Under the pieces are notes generated by a model. It did no database searches. It was given only the letters and a program-made list of their open reading frames with translations, and was not told the DNA's origin. From positions 1-56,314 of the forward strand of contig NZ_JAAKEB010000014.1 in NCBI RefSeq assembly GCF_011038965.1: a stretch of DNA of 56,314 bases. Direction: 5' to 3'. Shown one piece after another: positions 1 through 8,014 of this stretch. Position 1 is the stretch's first letter. Every line of letters begins with the position of its first letter. The position numbers and the translations under genes are program-made. This stretch comes from Adlercreutzia sp. ZJ141. GTDB lineage: Bacteria; Actinomycetota; Coriobacteriia; Coriobacteriales; Eggerthellaceae.

Positions 1-118
1 ATATGTGTCAACTGCCGGTCAGTCATGGGGCTTCCCTTCCGTCATTCGATTCAAACAGCGCAGTTTACGTGCAGGTATCGTAAACAAGCATGCTGCAAAC
101 GCGCAAGCAATATCTATG

Positions 119-222
119 CTATACTACAGTTTCACTGGCAAAGCCCGTCGTTTGGTCAAACGTGGGTACGGGCGGCGCAGGTGTTAACGATTGATGCGGC
201 CGACGCCCATCGGCCGCATTTC
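119..222 (+). ncRNA. Candidate small structured RNA with promoter and terminator
   Basis: Seen: a TATACT box at 119-124; a compound hairpin with outer stem 143-148/168-173 (GCCCGT with ACGGGC), inner stem 149-153/158-162 (CGTTT with AAACG, loop GGTC) and a one-sided bulge 163-167; then a perfect 10-bp stem-loop at 194-219 followed by a pyrimidine-rich tract. There is no convincing reading frame, and the next gene runs towards it. A transcript of roughly 90 nt would fit an independent small RNA. It does not show the SRP RNA, 6S or tmRNA signatures I know. It could instead be the 3' end of a gene left of the window. Confidence 0.4.
194..222 (+). terminator. Stem-loop terminator between converging transcripts
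   Basis: ATGCGGCCGA (194-203) and TCGGCCGCAT (210-219) pair perfectly around the loop CGCCCA. The tail TTCTCTTCC favours the plus strand. moaA ends 20 bases to the right on the other strand, so the hairpin may stop both transcripts. Confidence 0.6.
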
Positions 223-239
223 TCTTCCTTCGTCGTCCG

Positions 240-1247
240 TTATCCCCCGATTTGGCTCATGCCGCGGTCGGTTCCTACTTTGTCGTGGTGCTCGTCGGGT
301 TTGGCACCCAGCGCTTGCAACAGCACGGCCCGAACCGCCTCGTCGTCGGCATGCGCATCGCGCAGCACAGCGCGCACGTCGTATTCTTCGTCAGAGAATA
401 GACAAGGGCGAATCTTTCCGTCAGCTGTCATGCGCAAACGATTGCATTCGCTGCAGAAATGACGTGACAGCGGCGATATAACACCCACCGTACCGAGCGC
501 TCCGGGGAACTGGTAGTAGCGTGCAGGCCCCCACCCTTCAGGGCGGCTTTCTGTAGCAGGCTGCAAGGCCGGCAGCCCTGCGGCGGCGGCACGCGCATTA
601 ATGGTTTCAATTAGCTCATCGCTCGGAACAACATCTTGTTTGCCCCAACCGCAGCCGTTAGCCCCCGTACTTTCACCTACCGGCATGTACTCGATGAACC
701 GCACATGTAGCGGCCGGTCAACAGACAAGCGTGCGAACGCCAGGTAGTCTTGGTTCAAACTGCGCACCGTAACCGCATTCACCTTTACGGGATTGAATCC
801 GTATTCAAGCGCTGCGTCGATGCCGGCTAGCGTCTGTTCAATGGTTCCCACGCGCGTGATACGCTTGAACTGATCGGGGTCGAGCGTATCAAGCGAGATG
901 TTCACCCGCGACAAACCTGCATCCTTTAGGTCAGCGGCCATGCGTGGCAACAACACGCCGTTCGTGGTCAGCGACACCTTGTCGATACCGGGCGTAGCCG
1001 ATATGTCGCGAATCAGATCAACCACACCCTTGCGCACGAGCGGCTCGCCACCCGTCAGGCGAATCTTGCTGATTCCCATGTTGGCCGCAACGCGAACCAC
1101 GCGCAGGATTTCTTCAATGCGCAGAATGTCATTGTGTGCCATCTGCTGAACGCCTTCTTCGGGCATGCAGTAGATGCACCGGAAATTGCACCGGTCTGTC
1201 AACGATATGCGCAGGTAGTCGATGGTCCTGCCGTGAGCGTCCTTCAT
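240..1247 (-). CDS. moaA: GTP 3',8-cyclase MoaA (molybdenum cofactor synthesis)
   Basis: A 335-residue radical-SAM enzyme that, with MoaC, converts GTP towards cyclic pyranopterin monophosphate, the first step of molybdenum cofactor synthesis. The N-terminal cluster motif CNFRCIYC supplies Cys20, Cys24 and Cys27. The second, MoaA-specific cluster is Cys265, Cys268 and Cys282 in the C-terminal domain. The protein ends in Gly-Gly, the tail known to reach the active site in MoaA. I chose the ATG at 1245-1247 because GGGGAAA lies just upstream; more distal in-frame starts lack a ribosome site and would overlap the promoter. It follows modABC on the same strand but has its own promoter, so it can be expressed separately. 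The fit to the family is excellent. Confidence 0.97.
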   Translation of the reverse strand: MKDAHGRTIDYLRISLTDRCNFRCIYCMPEEGVQQMAHNDILRIEEILRVVRVAANMGISKIRLTGGEPLVRKGVVDLIRDISATPGIDKVSLTTNGVLLPRMAADLKDAGLSRVNISLDTLDPDQFKRITRVGTIEQTLAGIDAALEYGFNPVKVNAVTVRSLNQDYLAFARLSVDRPLHVRFIEYMPVGESTGANGCGWGKQDVVPSDELIETINARAAAAGLPALQPATESRPEGWGPARYYQFPGALGTVGVISPLSRHFCSECNRLRMTADGKIRPCLFSDEEYDVRAVLRDAHADDEAVRAVLLQALGAKPDEHHDKVGTDRGMSQIGG

Positions 1248-1263
1248 GGTTTTCCCCTTCGTA

Positions 1264-1308
1264 ATTCTCATGCGAGAATATTCTAGGTCAAGACACGAAG
1301 CACAGCAA
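1264..1308 (-). promoter_or_regulatory. moaA promoter with inverted repeat at the start site
   Basis: On the minus strand, TTGCTG (complement of 1303-1308) and TAGAAT (complement of 1280-1285) are spaced by 17 bases. Just downstream a perfect inverted repeat, ATTCTC-ATGC-GAGAAT (1264-1279), covers the expected start site, where a repressor would act. No known operator was recognised. Confidence 0.55.
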
Positions 1309-1383
1309 GACGCCGTGTGGCGCAAAGTCGCTCGACCTACCCTCGACCTACCCTCAACCGACCGCCCTCCGCCACGCAAGTGG

Positions 1384-2514
1384 CTATTTCGTCACCAGGT
1401 ACATGCTGCTCGAGGGAATCTCGATGAGCAATTCATCGCCTTGTGCTGGCAGCTCGTCTTCGGAAACCGACAGCTTATCCACCTTCCACTGGATGTGCAG
1501 CTTTAGAAACTTCATCGTTTCGTCCTCTTCGGCAAGGTCCTTCTGTAGCTGCGGACCTACCTCGGCGTCCAAAAACGACAGCATCACCGTGCGCTCGAAA
1601 CGCGAATCGCTTACCCGGTCGGCGCGCATGCGAAACACGTTCGGGCCCATTTCGCGAGCCTTCCGCAGATGGAACGCGCGCACGCCGAAGTAGCGCACAT
1701 AGCGTGGAACTATCTGCTCGGTCGAAAGCCGGATTCCCCATTCAGGCAGACACACCTCGTGGTCGCTCACGTATTCGGCCGGCGTGGTGTTCTTGCATCC
1801 CGACAGCTTAATTGCCGCGAGACTTTCTGGGTTGCTCACAATGTCGTGCTTCGGCCCGATCTCGCTGATGTGTCCCGCTTCCACCACGGCGATGCGATCG
1901 CAGAAGCGAAATGCCTCATCGATGTCGTGACTCACGTACAAAATGGTACCGTTAAACTCTTCAAACAGCCCGATCAGGTTCTGCTCAAGCGAGCTTTTCA
2001 AATGCGCGTCGAGCGCCGAGAACGGCTCGTCCAGCATCAGGATTCCCGGGCGTGCGGCCAGCATGCGCGCCAGTGCCACACGCTGTTGCTGCCCGCCCGA
2101 CAACTGGGCAGGATAGCGCTTCTCAAGCCCCACCAGGCCAAATCGGCGCAGCTGTTCGCTGACCATACGCATACGCGTATCGGCCGACTCGCTTTTGGGA
2201 ATGCCGGCCGCCACGTTTTGTTCCACCGTCAAGTTCGGAAACAGCATGTAGTTTTGGAACAGCAGTGCAGTCTTGCGTTCTTGGGGGGTTAGGTTCACAC
2301 GTGGTTTCTTGCCGGCCTCGCGTTCGAAGAACACCTGATCGTTCACCACGATACGCCCTTCATCGGGTGTTTCAATACCAGCAATACAACGCATAGTCAA
2401 ACTCTTGCCGCACCCCGACGCACCAAGAAACCCCAACGTTTCACTGCCGGCTTGAAAGTTGACATCAAGCTTGAATCCCGAGAAGCGCTTCTTAATGGAA
2501 ACCTCAAGGCTCAT
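1384..2514 (-). CDS. modC: Molybdate ABC transporter ATP-binding protein ModC
   Basis: ATPase of the molybdate importer, working on the cytoplasmic face with ModB. The 376 residues show Walker A GASGCGKS (31-38), the ABC signature LSGGQ (138-142) and Walker B ILMLDEP (158-164). The region from about 230 to the end is the kind of extra C-terminal domain (TOBE/Mop-like) that ModC proteins carry for substrate-dependent control; I did not verify its fold. The start codon overlaps the modB stop as ATGA, so translation is probably coupled. The order modA-modB-modC on one strand is the standard one. Tungstate or sulfate cannot be excluded as substrate, but moaA and a molybdoenzyme nearby favour molybdate. 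Confidence 0.93.
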   Translation of the reverse strand: MSLEVSIKKRFSGFKLDVNFQAGSETLGFLGASGCGKSLTMRCIAGIETPDEGRIVVNDQVFFEREAGKKPRVNLTPQERKTALLFQNYMLFPNLTVEQNVAAGIPKSESADTRMRMVSEQLRRFGLVGLEKRYPAQLSGGQQQRVALARMLAARPGILMLDEPFSALDAHLKSSLEQNLIGLFEEFNGTILYVSHDIDEAFRFCDRIAVVEAGHISEIGPKHDIVSNPESLAAIKLSGCKNTTPAEYVSDHEVCLPEWGIRLSTEQIVPRYVRYFGVRAFHLRKAREMGPNVFRMRADRVSDSRFERTVMLSFLDAEVGPQLQKDLAEEDETMKFLKLHIQWKVDKLSVSEDELPAQGDELLIEIPSSSMYLVTK

Positions 2515-4034
2515 TCCTCAACCCTCCTGCGGTACTTGGTGGTATGTCTACTCCACAAATTAATGAAGAGAATCACCACGAAGCTAAAGATCATGATGAT
2601 GACCGTCCAAAAAATGGCCACGTCGGTATTGCCGTTCATCCATTCGAAGTAGATGGCGATGGGAATAGTACGTGTCACGCCCAGGTAGTTGCCCGCTAGG
2701 AACATGGTGGCACCGAACTCACCTAATGCGCGAGCGAACGACAGCACCGTACCCGCCGCAATCGAACTCCACGACAGCGGCAACATAAGCTTGAAAAAGA
2801 TGCGCGCGTTACTCCACCCTAGTGTACGCGCCGCATCAAGCATGTTTGCGTCGATGCTCTCGAATGCACCACGCGCGTTGCGATACATCAGCGGAAACGC
2901 CACCACCACGGCGGCGATAACGGTGGCCGGCCAACTGAACACCAGCGGGAAGCCGATGTCGATGAACCACTGCCCTAACGCCGTGTTGCGCCCGAACGCG
3001 AGCAGCAATAAAAAGCCACACACAGTGGGTGGCAGCACCATGGGAATGGTGAAGATAGAGTCGGCTAAATCTTGCGCACGAGATGGAATTCGTAAGCTGA
3101 AATAGGCTGCCGCCAACCCCAGCACGAAAATGAACACGATAGCCGTAAGCGTAGTTTTCAGCGTCACCCACAAAGGACTTAAATCGACGCGCTGCAAAAA
3201 CTCGACGAACGCCTGCCAACCCGTCGCTTCCTCCTGAACTGACACGGCATCGACAGGCGCAAATTCGGCCAGTGTTGCGTGCGTTAGCTTAATATGGCTC
3301 GGATTATCTGCGCTCGTAACGTCGCTGCCATCTTCACCGATGACGCAGGCATAGTACTGGTTTTCTTTCACCTGCTCGTCAAAGAGGAACTGCACGCCAC
3401 CAACCGTATACGAGGTTTCGTTCGTGAAATGCCATTCAGACGCGGCATTAAGCGAGCTGCCGCCCTTGTTCGCCTTCGTGTCGAGCGCAACCATCATCGC
3501 CTTGAACGCCGCCTGATCGTCAGTGTTATTGATGTCGAACCCCACGGTTTCCGCCACGCGATCCGATACGTACGCCACACAATACTCCGATGCGTCGATG
3601 ACCACCAATTCACCCGGCTCGGCAGCGGTGAAGTAGCGGTAGCCCCGGTACTGGCCGTCAACAGGAGTGTTCGTTCCCACTTCAGCTCGGGAAAACCCCA
3701 CCAGGCCGAACCGCACCCCTTCGATTGATGCCGACTCGCCGTCGGTGAGCACGTTAGCAAGCGCGCCTTGCTCGGAAGCGTCTGGCGCAGTCTCCGCTGC
3801 CTGGTTGCCTTCGCTCCCTTCGGCAGCCATCGCCGATGCGGGCGCAGCAAACGACAACGCAAACGATGCTACCAGTATAAACGCCACCAGAGCGCGCACG
3901 AGCGCGACAGCGGTGCGACGCGGCACCATCGCATACGCACTATCGTACGCACCTTCGCAAACAGCCGCGCAGTGAACGTTGCTGTGCGAAATCGCAACGC
4001 GCACAGCATAGCGCTGCCCGAAGCCAAACGTCAT
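2511..4034 (-). CDS. modB: Molybdate ABC permease ModB with a large N-terminal extracytoplasmic domain
   Basis: The C-terminal half (from about residue 285 of 507) is a typical ModB permease with several membrane helices and the cytoplasmic coupling motif around residues 401-420, beginning AARTLGWSNA. The N-terminal half is unusual: a signal-like hydrophobic stretch ending near APASA, then about 200 soluble residues rich in Asp, Glu, Thr and Val, expected outside the cell. Common ModB proteins are about 220-270 residues long and lack this part. I see no named domain in it; it might capture ligand or hold ModA. The start at 4032-4034 follows AGGGGGA. A later ATG at 3929, right before the hydrophobic stretch, is possible but has no good ribosome site. 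Confidence 0.88.
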   Translation of the reverse strand: MTFGFGQRYAVRVAISHSNVHCAAVCEGAYDSAYAMVPRRTAVALVRALVAFILVASFALSFAAPASAMAAEGSEGNQAAETAPDASEQGALANVLTDGESASIEGVRFGLVGFSRAEVGTNTPVDGQYRGYRYFTAAEPGELVVIDASEYCVAYVSDRVAETVGFDINNTDDQAAFKAMMVALDTKANKGGSSLNAASEWHFTNETSYTVGGVQFLFDEQVKENQYYACVIGEDGSDVTSADNPSHIKLTHATLAEFAPVDAVSVQEEATGWQAFVEFLQRVDLSPLWVTLKTTLTAIVFIFVLGLAAAYFSLRIPSRAQDLADSIFTIPMVLPPTVCGFLLLLAFGRNTALGQWFIDIGFPLVFSWPATVIAAVVVAFPLMYRNARGAFESIDANMLDAARTLGWSNARIFFKLMLPLSWSSIAAGTVLSFARALGEFGATMFLAGNYLGVTRTIPIAIYFEWMNGNTDVAIFWTVIIMIFSFVVILFINLWSRHTTKYRRRVEE

Positions 4035-4100
4035 AACAGTCCCCCTGCCCCAGCCGCCCGCCAAGCACAGCGCAAGCGGCACTGTTTATTCTCGCGCAGA

Positions 4101-4106
4101 ATTATA
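4101..4106 (-). promoter_or_regulatory. Possible internal -10 box for modB
   Basis: Minus strand reads TATAAT, with no clear -35 partner. It lies about 70 bases before the modB start, so modBC might be partly independent of modA. Confidence 0.35.
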
Positions 4107-4119
4107 CTCTATGAAACAT

Positions 4120-4158
4120 GAAGGGACGAGCTTGCATCGAATAGCAGCTCGCCCCTTC
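4120..4158 (-). other. Intercistronic hairpin between modA and modB
   Basis: GAAGGG-A-CGAGCT (4120-4132) faces AGCTCG-C-CCCTTC (4146-4158): 12 pairs with one mismatch and a 13-base loop. There is no T tract on the minus strand, so an RNA-processing or stabilising hairpin, often seen after highly expressed binding-protein genes, is more likely than a terminator. Confidence 0.5.
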
Positions 4159-4213
4159 CCTTGCGGCCAGCACGCACTGCTGCGCACCGCACCGAGCCAT
4201 CAACAGTAACGGC

Positions 4214-5146
4214 TTACGCCAGTGCGAAGCCCCACTCCTGCCATACGGCAATGGCGGCGGGATCGGTCGCGCACCACTCCATGAACGCCTTTGCGGCATC
4301 AACGTGTTCAGACTGCGTGGTCACTGCACCGGGATACACGATGTCTTTGTGGGTGTCGGCAGGAACAACACCGATCACGACCAGTCCATCGTTGCTATAC
4401 ACGTCAGAGGTGTACACAAATCCCAGGTCAACGGAACCCGACGACACCTGAGCAGCAACGTCGCCCACTTTCGCCTGCAAATTCACCTTGCCGGCAAGTG
4501 GCGTGTCAGCGTAACCGTCGGCGTCACCCGCCTTGCCGTTCGTGTCAGCCCCTGTTTTGCCGTCAGCAGCGTTGAAGCTGCCAATCGTGGACAGCGCCTG
4601 GTTGGCATAATTGCCAGCAGGCACGGAGTCATCGCCAATAGCAACCGTATAATCGCCCGAACCGGCTTGTTCAAGCGTGAAGTTCTGATCGGCACCATAC
4701 TGCTCAGCCAACTCGGAACCTTCAGCAGCAACGATAACCAGATCGTTCATGAACATAGTGCTCATGGTATCGCCATCGGCCAGATCAGCGTCGATAGCGT
4801 CTTGCATCTTGGCCTTTGAGGCGGAAATGAGGATGTCAGCATATGCGCCGCCTTCAAGTTCGGCATTTAAGTCACCAGACGACAGGTACTGAGCATCAGC
4901 GAAGGTTACTTCGGGGTGAGCTTCGGTGTAGAGCGCCATAGCCTCGGGCATTGCCTTCTTCAGGGAATTGGCGGCGAACACCTGCAGCTCAACCTGTTCG
5001 GTAGGCTCGGCAGCAGTCTGCTCAGCAGCTTGGTTCGAGGCGGGCTGTTCCTCGGCCGCCTCATTCGACGAGCAGCCAAACAGCGCAAACGACCCCACCA
5101 TCGCGACGGCGCATCCCGTCGCTAACATCACGCGCAACTTCTTCAT
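4214..5146 (-). CDS. modA: Molybdate-binding lipoprotein ModA
   Basis: Substrate-binding component of the molybdate importer, anchored outside the cell as a lipoprotein. The 310 residues start with a basic-hydrophobic signal and the lipobox FALFGC (lipidated Cys25), then a Glu/Gln/Ala-rich linker. The mature part has ModA-type features: VFAANSLKKAM near the start of the domain, SSGDLNAELEGGAYADILISA, and a C-terminal stretch with VYPGAVTTQSEH, as in periplasmic oxyanion-binding proteins. The start is fixed by GGAAGGG eight bases upstream. It leads modABC. The 180-base gap to modB holds a hairpin that would allow more ModA than ModB to be made. Confidence 0.95.
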   Translation of the reverse strand: MKKLRVMLATGCAVAMVGSFALFGCSSNEAAEEQPASNQAAEQTAAEPTEQVELQVFAANSLKKAMPEAMALYTEAHPEVTFADAQYLSSGDLNAELEGGAYADILISASKAKMQDAIDADLADGDTMSTMFMNDLVIVAAEGSELAEQYGADQNFTLEQAGSGDYTVAIGDDSVPAGNYANQALSTIGSFNAADGKTGADTNGKAGDADGYADTPLAGKVNLQAKVGDVAAQVSSGSVDLGFVYTSDVYSNDGLVVIGVVPADTHKDIVYPGAVTTQSEHVDAAKAFMEWCATDPAAIAVWQEWGFALA

Positions 5147-5499
5147 CGGTTTCCCTTCCTTGTGGTTTCCAACTCAACATCAAAGGGAGACATGTGCCCC
5201 CTAGAAACACCGATTACCTCCGCCAACCCTACGTTTGTGGGACGGTGTTTGAGATTCTCAAACCTCATTTTCACACGCACACACGCATTCGGTTTTTGGC
5301 CCTCAGCCATCCAATCCACAAACCCAGGACAAGACGGTCTTAATCAGTGCTTCCCTCAGAAAGACGGCTACGTTCGGCATCGTAACAAAACGCGCGCCAT
5401 ATGGCGTGACCAACGTACGCTTTGTGGCGCAGCCAACGCAACAAAAGCTCGCGAGGCAACCAGCGTTTTGTCCGTCCCCTACCGACCGTCTTTCATGCT
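5147..5499 (-). other. Long untranslated leader of modA with two palindromes
   Basis: From the predicted start near 5499 to the modA ATG is about 350 bases with no credible gene. It holds a 17-base palindrome with 8-base arms at 5247-5263 (GTTTGAGA-T-TCTCAAAC) and a 12-base palindrome CGCCATATGGCG at 5395-5406. I looked for the molybdenum-cofactor riboswitch core and did not find it. Binding sites for a molybdate-responsive regulator, or an undescribed leader RNA, remain possible. Confidence 0.4.
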
Positions 5500-5505
5500 G
5501 AAATC

Positions 5506-5534
5506 AGAATAGTCTTATTTAGAATTATTGTCAA
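5506..5534 (-). promoter_or_regulatory. Strong predicted modA promoter
   Basis: Minus strand: TTGACA (complement of 5529-5534), a 17-base spacer, then TATTCT (complement of 5506-5511). It is one of the best sigma-70-type matches in the window and is oriented towards modABC. Confidence 0.65.
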
Positions 5535-5567
5535 TTGTGAATAATGTTGCATGTAAAGACTCACTGA

Positions 5568-5599
5568 GCAGAGTTAGCCACCTCTGCTGCCACTTTTTT
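5568..5599 (+). terminator. Terminator-like hairpin with T run
   Basis: GCAGAG (5568-5573) pairs with CTCTGC (5582-5587), followed by TGCCACTTTTTTC. It is the first of several local hairpins that end in the same CCACTTTTTT..CGAAATGCGCGA tail. Confidence 0.5.
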
Positions 5600-5867
5600 C
5601 TCGAAATGCGCGATTGAGCAAAGTTAGCCGTGGCTTCGGCCACTTTTTTTACGAAATGCGCGACGTGAAGCGATAAAAATAGGTAGGAAACGAGCATTAC
5701 TCTTCACTTCTTGAGACTGCTCTTACGTTTTCCCTGATCAGAGGCAACCGCTGTTTTTTCTGAAACTTCGACGAGCTTTACCGACTCCGCCAAATCGTAC
5801 ATTTCGTAAAAAAAGCTCCCGAAGCCACGGCTAACTTTGCTCAATCGCGCATTTCGAGAAAAAAGTG
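5591..5867. repeat. MITE-like element: 49-bp perfect inverted repeats around 179 bp
   Basis: Bases 5591-5639 and 5819-5867 are exact reverse complements. The similarity continues inward with mismatches through the shared TTTTTTTACGAAATG, giving arms of up to about 72 bp. The interior has no convincing gene; two short minus-strand frames cover it but have no ribosome sites or recognisable sequence. A 277-bp AT-leaning element with long terminal inverted repeats fits a miniature inverted-repeat transposable element or an invertible segment. No target-site duplication was established. Confidence 0.6.
5630..5650 (+). terminator. Compact terminator with TTCG tetraloop
   Basis: GTGGC (5630-5634), loop TTCG, GCCAC (5639-5643), then seven T. 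This is a canonical intrinsic terminator overlapping the left arm of the inverted-repeat element. No upstream plus-strand gene is evident. Confidence 0.65.
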
Positions 5868-5890
5868 GCGCGAAAAAGCGCTTCGCTCCT

Positions 5891-5940
5891 GTGTTCATAC
5901 GGCAGGGTTCAGACAGCGGCATCGAAGCAGCGTGTTTCGC
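5891..5940 (+). repeat. Left copy of a 50-bp direct repeat flanking the AAA gene
   Basis: Matches 8030-8079 in the same orientation at 42 of 50 positions, with an uninterrupted core CAGCGGCATCGAAGCAGCGTG. The two copies bracket the AAA/PD-(D/E)XK gene. Confidence 0.7.
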
Positions 5941-5997
5941 GTGTTTCGCGCAGATTGACACTTAGCGACACAAGACACTGCCCTTTGTTCAGTACGG

Positions 5998-6003
5998 TAT
6001 AAT
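5998..6003 (+). promoter_or_regulatory. -10 box for the AAA/PD-(D/E)XK gene
   Basis: A consensus TATAAT lies 34 bases before the start codon. No good -35 was found at the usual distance; a TTGACA at 5955-5960 is too far away. Confidence 0.5.
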
Positions 6004-6037
6004 CGGAAGGATTCAACGATAAAGGAAAGGACGCGCC

Positions 6038-7816
6038 ATGGCCCAAGGCACCTATGAGAGCGGCATCTACCGTAGGGGCGACGTACGCCTATCCGACTTG
6101 GCCGGGCGCAAAGCGCTACCCATCGGGGTCAGCGACTTCCGTACGGTTCTTAAGAACTACGTATTTGTAGATAAGTCGCTCTTGATCGCCGATGTACTGG
6201 CAACGCCAGGAGCGTCCCTGCTCTTCTGTCGACCTCGCCGTTTCGGCAAGTCGCTCAACTTGAGTATGCTGCAAGCGTTTTTCGAGACAACAATTCCCAG
6301 CATTCCGGGCGTCACCGACACCACGGAGCTTTTTCAGGGCCTGGCCATCTGGGATGCAGAGGACGGGCGCTATCGCGAGCACCACGGAGCCTATCCCGTT
6401 GTGCGCCTTTCGTTCGGAAACACCAAAGGAAATGAATGGAATGAAACGCTGGAGAGCATTCAGGCAAACATAGCCGCCGAGTACGAGCGGCATAACTATC
6501 TAGCCGTAAGCGATGTTCTTTCCGAGCGAGATCAGGAGTTGTTTCTCCAGGTGGCTAGCCGCAACACCTCACAGGGAGTCTGGAGTCGCTCGCTGCTTAC
6601 CCTATGCGAACTTCTGCACAAGCATCACAAAACCCAGGTTGTGGTGCTTATTGACGAATACGACGCACCCGTCATGGCAGGCTACACCTACGGCTACTAC
6701 GATGAGGTGGTTGCCTTCCTCAAGCGATGGCTCACCGGCGCACTGAAGGACAATTCCGCTTTGGCCGTGGGCGTGCTCACTGGCGTACAACGCATTTCCA
6801 AAGAATCCATTTTCTCCGATTTAAATAATCTCATCGTGAGCACGTCGCTCTCCGTGGCATCAGACGAACGCTACGGGTTCACGCAGATGGAAATTGATAC
6901 CCTCGCCTTCTATCGAAACCAGACAGATGGCATAGCCGAGGCGCGCTCTTGGTATGACGGATACCGCTTTGGCAATGTAGACGTCTACAACCCTTGGAGC
7001 GCACTAAACTACTTCAATAGCCAATGTACCGCCGATGTCTACTGGGGAAACACCTCCCGGAACGACATCCTCACGAGCCTCGTACACGATACCGACGACA
7101 AAACGATGAGCGAACTCTACACACTTATGCAACCTGATGGAACTCTCGACAAGGCTATCGACACGAGCATTGTCTTCCCTGATCTCGGTATTCGCCCTGA
7201 AGCCGTATGGTCAATGCTGTATCTTGCAGGATACCTGACCACCAACGACACCAAGCTTCCAAACAACATCAGTCTTTCGCGAGTTCTGCGCATCCCGAAC
7301 CGTGAGGTAGCTCACCTTTTTCGCAGCGACATCATCGAACGATTCTCTTCCATAGCAGGAGATCGCGAGCGTTTGGGACAGCTCCACCGCGCCCTTACGG
7401 AGTGTAAAGACGACGTTGTTGCTAAAGAACTCGAGTGTATTCTGAAAGACAATGCCAGCTACCATGACCTATATCATGAAGCGCCGTACCATACGCTTTT
7501 ACTGGGACTGTTATTTGGAATGAGCGGCTACGAAGACCCCATGTCCAATCGCGAGGCTGGGCACGGTCGATTTGATGTGCGCGTGCAACCGATCAGCCCC
7601 GATCGCGACCCCCTTATAACTATCGAAGCTAAATGGGCCGCCCCCAAAAGCTCCGAGGCAACCAATTTGCCTGCGTTGGCGCAAGCAGCTCTTGCACAAA
7701 TCGAACAACAAGTCTATGAATCAAGTGCTTTTATCGGCGCAGCCGGCACCGTCCGCTGGGGTGTAGCCTTCAGCGGTAAGCACGTCATATGTAAGAGCGA
7801 ACGAGTTGCAAGATAG
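6038..7816 (+). CDS. AAA-ATPase-like protein with C-terminal PD-(D/E)XK nuclease-type domain
   Basis: 592 residues of the family with an N-terminal AAA-ATPase_like domain and a C-terminal PDDEXK_9-type domain. The nucleotide loop reads RPRRFGKS (65-72), Walker B is VLIDEYD near 204-210, and an arginine-containing stretch TGVQRISKESIFSDLNN follows. The C-terminus holds GHGRFDV and ITIEAKW (about 508-533), matching the Asp...Glu-x-Lys catalytic pattern. The start follows GGAAAGGA. A close paralogue lies at 48469-50253. The biological role of the family is not established; binding or cutting nucleic acid and defence against foreign DNA are guesses. It stands alone between direct repeats and terminator-like repeats, suggesting insertion as a cassette. 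Confidence 0.85.
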   Translation: MAQGTYESGIYRRGDVRLSDLAGRKALPIGVSDFRTVLKNYVFVDKSLLIADVLATPGASLLFCRPRRFGKSLNLSMLQAFFETTIPSIPGVTDTTELFQGLAIWDAEDGRYREHHGAYPVVRLSFGNTKGNEWNETLESIQANIAAEYERHNYLAVSDVLSERDQELFLQVASRNTSQGVWSRSLLTLCELLHKHHKTQVVVLIDEYDAPVMAGYTYGYYDEVVAFLKRWLTGALKDNSALAVGVLTGVQRISKESIFSDLNNLIVSTSLSVASDERYGFTQMEIDTLAFYRNQTDGIAEARSWYDGYRFGNVDVYNPWSALNYFNSQCTADVYWGNTSRNDILTSLVHDTDDKTMSELYTLMQPDGTLDKAIDTSIVFPDLGIRPEAVWSMLYLAGYLTTNDTKLPNNISLSRVLRIPNREVAHLFRSDIIERFSSIAGDRERLGQLHRALTECKDDVVAKELECILKDNASYHDLYHEAPYHTLLLGLLFGMSGYEDPMSNREAGHGRFDVRVQPISPDRDPLITIEAKWAAPKSSEATNLPALAQAALAQIEQQVYESSAFIGAAGTVRWGVAFSGKHVICKSERVAR

Positions 7817-7974
7817 TTCTACGCTAAAGAGTTAATCAACACTGAGAAGCTAGCCTGTGATCTGCGGGAAGATGCGGGGGTGGGATACCTTGTTGAGTAG
7901 ACTGCTCTCAAACACAGAGAGGATTATCCACTCTTCTTTGGTAGGCTCTCTTGGCTGTTTTCACCGAAACGTAT

Positions 7975-8014
7975 CGTTGAGAATCCAGAGTGCCCTCTCA
8001 ACGCCACTTTTTCT
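7975..8014 (+). terminator. Terminator downstream of the AAA gene
   Basis: CGTTGAGA (7975-7982) pairs perfectly with TCTCAACG (7996-8003), followed by CCACTTTTTCT. The tail runs into ACGAAATGCGCGA, the sequence also seen after the hairpins at 5568-5664. Confidence 0.7.

Noticed and set aside
5-481. Short plus-strand frames at the left edge
   Set aside because: They overlap moaA antisense or the candidate small RNA, lack ribosome sites and show no family resemblance.
5147-5499. Molybdenum-cofactor riboswitch before modA
   Set aside because: I compared the leader by memory with the known moaA-type motif and could not find its conserved core, so it is reported only as an unexplained leader.
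5704-5961. 85-codon minus-strand frame in the repeat region
   Set aside because: It is largely made of the inverted-repeat arm and T-rich tails, and has no ribosome site.
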